From an uncultured Clostridia bacterium (GTDB taxonomy: Bacteria; Bacillota; Clostridia; UBA1381), in the NCBI GenBank assembly GCA_934454745.1, contig CAKSGP010000005.1, forward strand, positions 1 to 19,024: DNA of 19,024 nucleotides, read 5' to 3'. Below the pieces are notes generated by a model. The model was not told where the DNA came from, did not search any database, and was given only the letters and a program-made list of their open reading frames with translations. Each line of letters opens with the position of its first letter. Within the stretch, counting starts at the first letter, position 1. Positions 15,844-19,024 of this stretch are shown here, in pieces. The translations under genes were made by a program, and so were the position numbers.

Positions 15844-16288
15844 TTATCAAACCGTTAAGCTCGTCCATAAACGTGCTTAAATCCTCAAACTGTTTGTATA
15901 CTGATGCGAAGCGGACGTAAGCAACCTCATCAAGCATACGGAGCTTATCCATAACCATTTCGCCGATGACTGTTGACTTAACCTCACGCTCCATTGACTG
16001 AGCAAGCTCACTTTCAATATCGTCTGCTATTTTCTCCATCTGCACAATAGAAATAGGACGTTTTTCACAAGCTGTTATAATACCTTTTAACACCTTGTTG
16101 CGGTTAAAGGGCTGGCGTGATTCATCCTTTTTAATAACAACCAACGCTATTGATTCAAGCTTTTCGTATGTAGTAAAACGCTTGCCGCATTTTAAACATT
16201 CACGTCTGCGTCTTATAGAGTTGTTCTCCTCTGTGGGACGCGAATCAATAACCTTACTTTCAGCAAATGAACAATACGGACATCTCAT
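15827..16288 (-). CDS. nrdR: Transcriptional repressor NrdR
   Basis: NrdR senses ATP/dATP and represses ribonucleotide reductase operons. The 153-residue protein has the N-terminal zinc ribbon (Cys3, Cys6, Cys31, Cys34: MRCPYC and CLKCGKRF) with the basic stretch SIRRRREC used for DNA contact, then an ATP-cone domain (about 49-139) beginning VIKKDESRQPFNRNKVLKGI. Length is standard. It is first in the operon and its stop lies 17 bases inside mnmE. Its promoter (16377-16405) overlaps a sequence resembling a NrdR box, so it may control itself and, with it, the genes downstream. Confidence 0.98.
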   Translation of the reverse strand: MRCPYCSFAESKVIDSRPTEENNSIRRRRECLKCGKRFTTYEKLESIALVVIKKDESRQPFNRNKVLKGIITACEKRPISIVQMEKIADDIESELAQSMEREVKSTVIGEMVMDKLRMLDEVAYVRFASVYKQFEDLSTFMDELNGLINGREN

Positions 16289-16376
16289 AATTTTTCTTCC
16301 TTTCCGAGCCTTACGGCTTTTATTTTCTGTCGCTCATATATCTTTCAAAGCTTGCCTTACAAGACTTACTGAGTAT

Positions 16377-16405
16377 ATTTTACCATATATTGTGTTTTAT
16401 TTCAA
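16377..16405 (-). promoter_or_regulatory. Promoter of the nrdR-mnmE-hydF operon
   Basis: On the minus strand TTGAAA (16405-16400), a 17-base spacer, then TAAAAT (16382-16377). The -35 box overlaps the stop codon of ylmC. The start near 16370 leaves a leader of about 80 bases before the nrdR ATG. Both hexamers are one or two mismatches from consensus. Confidence 0.8.
16380..16395 (-). promoter_or_regulatory. Probable NrdR box inside the nrdR promoter
   Basis: The minus-strand 16-mer ACACAATATATGGTAA matches the published NrdR-box consensus acaCwAtATaTwGtgt at 13 of 16 positions, including 11 consecutive at the 5' end. It covers the spacer and part of the -10 box, where a bound repressor would block polymerase. 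NrdR sites are often paired; I see no clear second box nearby. The match is read directly, binding is inferred. Confidence 0.6.
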
Positions 16406-16653
16406 GAGTTTTCACTAAAATCAAAGGCTTTTACAAGCACAAAATCATCGCTCATTGCCGTTATTGCACGCCAGGGCACAGAGGTTTCGCCTATATGAAA
16501 GAGTGCCGAGAAAATCCCCGAATGCTTTCGGATAATTACCGCCGTAATTCTGCCGTTTTCCTCGTCTATTTCAATATCCGAAACGTATCCCATACACTCT
16601 GCTGTGTTTATATCAATTACCGTCCGCCGTCTGAGTTTTACGCCATTAAACAA
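16402..16653 (-). CDS. YlmC/YmxH family PRC-barrel protein
   Basis: An 83-residue single PRC-barrel protein of the YlmC/YmxH sporulation family found in spore-forming Firmicutes. Typical features are the first strand KLRRRTVIDINTAECMGYVSDIEIDEENGRI, the ITAVIIRK strand and the closing VPWRAITAMSDDFVLVK. YlmC and YmxH are small proteins of unclear biochemical role, linked to sporulation. The start is TTG at 16651-16653, preceded by AAGGGGTG; the next in-frame starts are deeper and would cut the first strand. The binding site lies in the arm of a hairpin (16654-16688), so translation may be controlled. It lies 40 bases after the membrane-protein gene. Its stop overlaps the nrdR promoter. Confidence 0.88.
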   Translation of the reverse strand: MFNGVKLRRRTVIDINTAECMGYVSDIEIDEENGRITAVIIRKHSGIFSALFHIGETSVPWRAITAMSDDFVLVKAFDFSENS

Positions 16654-16688
16654 AATAACACCCCTTATATATTTTATGAGGTGTTATT
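16654..16688 (-). promoter_or_regulatory. Hairpin that covers the ylmC ribosome binding site
   Basis: On the minus strand AATAACACC (16688-16680) pairs perfectly with GGTGTTATT (16662-16654); two further pairs (U-G and C-G) extend the stem toward an AU-rich loop. The probable binding site AAGGGGTG (16666-16659) lies in the 3' arm and the TTG start follows it immediately. The sequence after the stem is U-rich (TTATTTTGTTT), so it could also terminate the preceding gene. Both roles are inference. Confidence 0.6.
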
Positions 16689-16693
16689 ATCTT

Positions 16694-17320
16694 TTATTTA
16701 CGTTTTTTCTTTGGCTTTGGTTTTAAATCATACGTACGAATCTGTACAACAAACCCGAATAGGGCAATTATAATTGCGATTATCCAGGTTTTTATATCAG
16801 CAAAATAGAAGCCTATAAGTCCAAGCGCGCTTATTGATGCGATCACTCCTCCTGATGCCGCCGTTACAAGAGTTACCGTGTATTTGAAACGGCAGGATGC
16901 TAAAATTCCCATAACAACGCCTACCGCAAGGTCAATAAAAAGCAATGTGTTTTCACTAACCGCATCTCCTGTGATATTCATTTCCGATGTAAGAAGAAAC
17001 GCCAAAAACCAACCAAGACTGCCTATACCTATGAAATAACCCACAGCCTCTACGTGCCTTACCAGGACTACAAAAAGCACACTGCATACCGATGCAAGTA
17101 TTATCATAATTATTATACTGTTAAATGCAAGTATCCCTATCATTGCACCTATTAGTGCTCCGGAGATAAATGCACAGACCGATACAAGCCACAGCATTGT
17201 TCCTCTGCCACGCACTGCGATTATAACGCCCAGAACTGTCAGGGCAAGAAACAGCAAGGCGGCTACGGCATTTCCCGCTGCACCCATAGCATTTCTGCAA
17301 AAATTTACAAGGTGTATCAT
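16694..17320 (-). CDS. Multi-pass membrane protein (TMEM198/DUF4203-like)
   Basis: A 208-residue protein that is almost wholly hydrophobic, with seven or so predicted membrane segments (for example about 15-35, 40-60, 64-86, 92-110, 126-143, 147-170, 174-192). Gly/Ala-rich helices such as FISGALIGAMIGILAFNS are typical of the TMEM198/DUF4203-like family, to which I assign it only loosely. It ends in a basic cytoplasmic tail, KPKPKKKRK. No catalytic motif is visible and I cannot give a function. ATG with AGAGGG close upstream. It follows the ilvE terminator by about 25 bases, without an obvious promoter of its own, and ends just before the hairpin that masks the ylmC start. Confidence 0.72.
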   Translation of the reverse strand: MIHLVNFCRNAMGAAGNAVAALLFLALTVLGVIIAVRGRGTMLWLVSVCAFISGALIGAMIGILAFNSIIIMIILASVCSVLFVVLVRHVEAVGYFIGIGSLGWFLAFLLTSEMNITGDAVSENTLLFIDLAVGVVMGILASCRFKYTVTLVTAASGGVIASISALGLIGFYFADIKTWIIAIIIALFGFVVQIRTYDLKPKPKKKRK

Positions 17321-17344
17321 AATTCCCTCTCTCTTTTACTTGTA

Positions 17345-17395
17345 TAAAACTACGAACGATGCTACCGCTACTTCGTAGTGTAATGCATCGTCCGT
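17345..17395 (-). terminator. Terminator after ilvE
   Basis: On the minus strand ACGGACGATGC (17395-17385) pairs with GCATCGTTCGT (17362-17352) over 11 bases with one G-U pair. A smaller inner hairpin (CTAC, GAA, GTAG) lies inside the loop, and AGTTTTAT follows the stem. It ends 22 bases past the ilvE stop. The G-U pair exists only on this strand, so it is better suited to the minus direction. Confidence 0.75.
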
Positions 17396-17417
17396 TTTAA
17401 TATTGTTCAGATATTAT

Positions 17418-18443
17418 TTAGCAGATTTCGCAAATCCAACCCTCTGGAGCTTCAATTTTGCCCATCTGGATACCTGTTAATGTATCATAAAGCTTCTTAG
17501 TTATGGGGCCCATTTCCTCCATACCGCTTGGCAAGCATATTTCCTTGCCATGATCGTAAATTTTGCCCACAGGAGAAATAACTGCAGCTGTACCGCAAAG
17601 ACCGCATTCAGCAAAATCCTTAAGCTCTTCAAGCTGAACTTCACGTTCCTCAACCTCAAGACCAAGATAATGCTCTGCAACATACATCAAAGAACGTCTT
17701 GTTACAGACGGCAGTATGCTGTTTGATTTTGGTGTTACTACCTTTTTGTCCTTTGTTATGAACAGGAAGTTCGCACCGCCTGTTTCCTCAACCTTTGTTC
17801 TTGTCTGAGGATCAAGATACATATTTTCGTCAAAGCCGTTCTCGTGTGCATCAACAATAGCATAAAGGCTCATTGCATAATTAAGACCTGCTTTTATGTG
17901 ACCTGTTCCGTGAGGTGCGGCACGGTCAAAATCAGAAACACGTATAGTAATCGGCTTTGCACCTCCCTTAAAATACGGACCTACAGGAGTTGTGAATACT
18001 CTGTACTGGAATTCTGTTGCAGGCTTAACACCTATTACCGGATTAATTCCGAACATAAACGGTCTTATATATAGTGATGCACCTGTACCGTAAGGCGGAA
18101 CATATGCCGCATTCGCCTTTACAACCTGCTTTATTGAGTCAATAAACTGTTCCTTTGAAATGGGAGGCATCTTCATACGCTCTGCAGAATTAATAAGACG
18201 TTCTGCGTTAAGGTCAGGGCGGAATGTTACAATTCGTCCGTCCTCAGTTGTGTATGCCTTTATTCCCTCAAATATTGTCTGAGCATACTGCAATACGCAC
18301 GCACACTCACTCATTACGATCATATCATCATCAATAAGTTCACCGTTATCCCATTTTCCGTCCTTATACGTTGCAATATATCTCTTATCAGTTTTTATAT
18401 ATCCAAATCCGAGACTGCTCCAGTCGATATCCTTCTTCTCCAT
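17418..18443 (-). CDS. ilvE: Branched-chain amino acid aminotransferase
   Basis: A fold-type IV PLP enzyme that interconverts leucine, isoleucine and valine with their 2-keto acids, using 2-oxoglutarate/glutamate. At 341 residues it fits the group including eukaryotic BCATs and Bacillus YbgE/YwaA. Visible marks: QTIFEGIKAY (55-64), the PLP lysine K184 in GTGHIKAGLNYA, EETGGANFLFI (219-229), the phosphate-binding SNSILPSVTRRSL (240-252) and GTAAVISPVGKI (284-295). There are two CxxC pairs, Cys280/Cys283 and Cys338/Cys341 (the last residue). ATG with GAAAGGAAG eight bases upstream. It starts 26 bases past the stop of the GC-rich ABC gene; no promoter or T-box is visible in that gap, as one might expect if the join is artificial. 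A terminator follows. Confidence 0.97.
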   Translation of the reverse strand: MEKKDIDWSSLGFGYIKTDKRYIATYKDGKWDNGELIDDDMIVMSECACVLQYAQTIFEGIKAYTTEDGRIVTFRPDLNAERLINSAERMKMPPISKEQFIDSIKQVVKANAAYVPPYGTGASLYIRPFMFGINPVIGVKPATEFQYRVFTTPVGPYFKGGAKPITIRVSDFDRAAPHGTGHIKAGLNYAMSLYAIVDAHENGFDENMYLDPQTRTKVEETGGANFLFITKDKKVVTPKSNSILPSVTRRSLMYVAEHYLGLEVEEREVQLEELKDFAECGLCGTAAVISPVGKIYDHGKEICLPSGMEEMGPITKKLYDTLTGIQMGKIEAPEGWICEIC

Positions 18444-18469
18444 TGTAAAAACTTCCTTTCAAATTTTAT

Positions 18470-19024
18470 TTATGTCAAACTCCCGGCTGTTTCAGCCTTG
18501 GGAGCCTTGACTGCGTCAAACTCGAACATGTTCAGGAACTGCTTGGCCCGCTGGGTCTGGGGGTGCTGGAAGAACTGCTCCGGCGGGGCCTCCTCGGCCA
18601 CCACGCCGCCGTCTAAAAACAGCACCCGGTCAGCGATGGCCCGGGCAAACTGCATCTCGTGGGTGACGATAACCATGGTCTTGCCCTCCCGGGCCAGGCC
18701 CAGCATCACGTCCAGCACCTCCCGGACCATCTCCGGGTCCAGGGCCGCCGTCACCTCGTCAAAGAGCAATATCTCCGGGTGCATACACAGCGCCCGGACG
18801 ATGGCCACCCGCTGCTTCTGGCCGCCGGAGAGCTGGCGGGGATACTGGTCCTCCTTCTCCAGCAGACCCACCCGGCCCAGCAGGGCCCGGGCCTCCTCCC
18901 GCACCTCTTCCCGGGGCTTCTTCAGGACTTTACAGGGGGCCAGGAGAATGTTGTCCATTACCGTCAGGTGGGGAAAGAGCTCATAGCTCTGGAACACCAT
19001 GCCGATGCGGCGGCGCAGGGCGGG
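18470..19024 (-). CDS. Polar amino-acid ABC transporter ATP-binding protein, C-terminal part (GC-rich)
   Basis: The ATPase of a GlnQ/HisP-type importer for polar amino acids, cut by the window edge: the reading continues upstream as PALRRRIG before MVFQSYELFPHLTV, so the Walker A part is missing. Present are the Q-loop (MVFQ), the ABC signature LSGGQKQRVAIVRAL, Walker B ILLFDEVTAALDP and the H-loop VTHEM. The composition is unlike the rest: 44 of 60 bases at 18541-18600 are G or C, against 25 of 60 at 17521-17580 in ilvE, and all 16 codons of QLSGGQKQRVAIVRAL end in G or C. The last 15 codons after NMFEF look like a 3' untranslated hairpin read in frame. The gene is probably from a different genome (chimeric contig) or was transferred. 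The apparent ATG at 19000 is internal. Confidence 0.9.
   Translation of the reverse strand, partial: PALRRRIGMVFQSYELFPHLTVMDNILLAPCKVLKKPREEVREEARALLGRVGLLEKEDQYPRQLSGGQKQRVAIVRALCMHPEILLFDEVTAALDPEMVREVLDVMLGLAREGKTMVIVTHEMQFARAIADRVLFLDGGVVAEEAPPEQFFQHPQTQRAKQFLNMFEFDAVKAPKAETAGSLT
18480..18504 (-). terminator. Terminator-like hairpin inside the end of the ABC reading frame
   Basis: On the minus strand CTCCC, AA, GGCTG, loop AAA, CAGCC, GGGAG forms a ten-pair GC-rich stem with a two-base bulge, followed by TTT and then GACATAAATAAAA. The shape is that of an intrinsic terminator whose U-run is cut short. It lies within codons of the ABC gene, a few bases before the change to AT-rich sequence. 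Confidence 0.5.

Noticed and set aside
18498..18986. Plus-strand open frame (162 codons) opposite the ABC ATPase
   Set aside because: High GC removes stop codons on the opposite strand; the minus-strand frame contains all ABC motifs.
1..19024. CRISPR array, transposon, integrase, tRNA or rRNA gene anywhere in the window
   Set aside because: I saw no regularly spaced repeats, transposase or recombinase motifs, cloverleaf-like sequences or rRNA signatures on either strand.

Overview
This window reads as a chromosomal stretch of an anaerobic, low-to-mid GC Gram-positive bacterium of the Clostridia, probably an Oscillospirales- or Lachnospirales-like gut organism. The evidence is the class of gene content: an rnpM/ylxQ-containing nusA-infB operon, a YlmC/YmxH sporulation-type PRC-barrel protein, a GerMN lipoprotein, a TSCPD small protein, separate secD and secF, and the [FeFe]-hydrogenase maturase HydF. 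All 22 genes are on the minus strand, so transcription runs from high to low coordinates. I cannot name a species from sequence alone.

Layout from right (upstream) to left (downstream). (1) 18470-19024: the 3' part of an amino-acid ABC transporter ATPase whose base composition is far GC-richer than everything else, so it is either an assembly chimera or a recent acquisition. (2) 16402-18443: ilvE, a strong terminator, a multi-pass membrane protein and ylmC, whose ribosome binding site lies in a hairpin. (3) 11118-16288: a tight six-gene run, nrdR-mnmE-(RsuA-like)-hydF-orf59-(U32/TrhP-like). It starts at a promoter carrying a NrdR-box-like sequence and includes an unrecognised 59-codon gene. 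(4) 7853-11001: secD-secF with its own near-consensus promoter, a terminator, then a TSCPD-domain protein and a GerMN lipoprotein, followed by two tandem terminators. (5) 5027-7499: a promoter with perfect -35 and -10 boxes driving a methionine gamma-lyase-family PLP enzyme and an LCP cell-wall ligase. (6) 1-4950: promoter, a structured leader with mutually exclusive hairpins, then rimP-nusA-rnpM-ylxQ-infB-rbfA (the last cut by the window edge).

How the genes work together: the left third is the conserved operon for transcription elongation, translation initiation and 30S maturation. The middle operon combines two enzymes that modify wobble uridine 34 of tRNA (MnmE, and probably the U32 protein), one rRNA pseudouridine synthase and HydF, under a probable nucleotide-sensing repressor promoter. 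secDF supports protein export, and LCP supports cell-wall glycopolymer attachment. No mobile element, CRISPR array, tRNA or rRNA gene was seen. Most of the window is ordinary core genome. The less ordinary points are the small orf59, the nusA-operon leader, the NrdR-box at the nrdR promoter, the occluded ylmC start site, and the compositional break at the right end.
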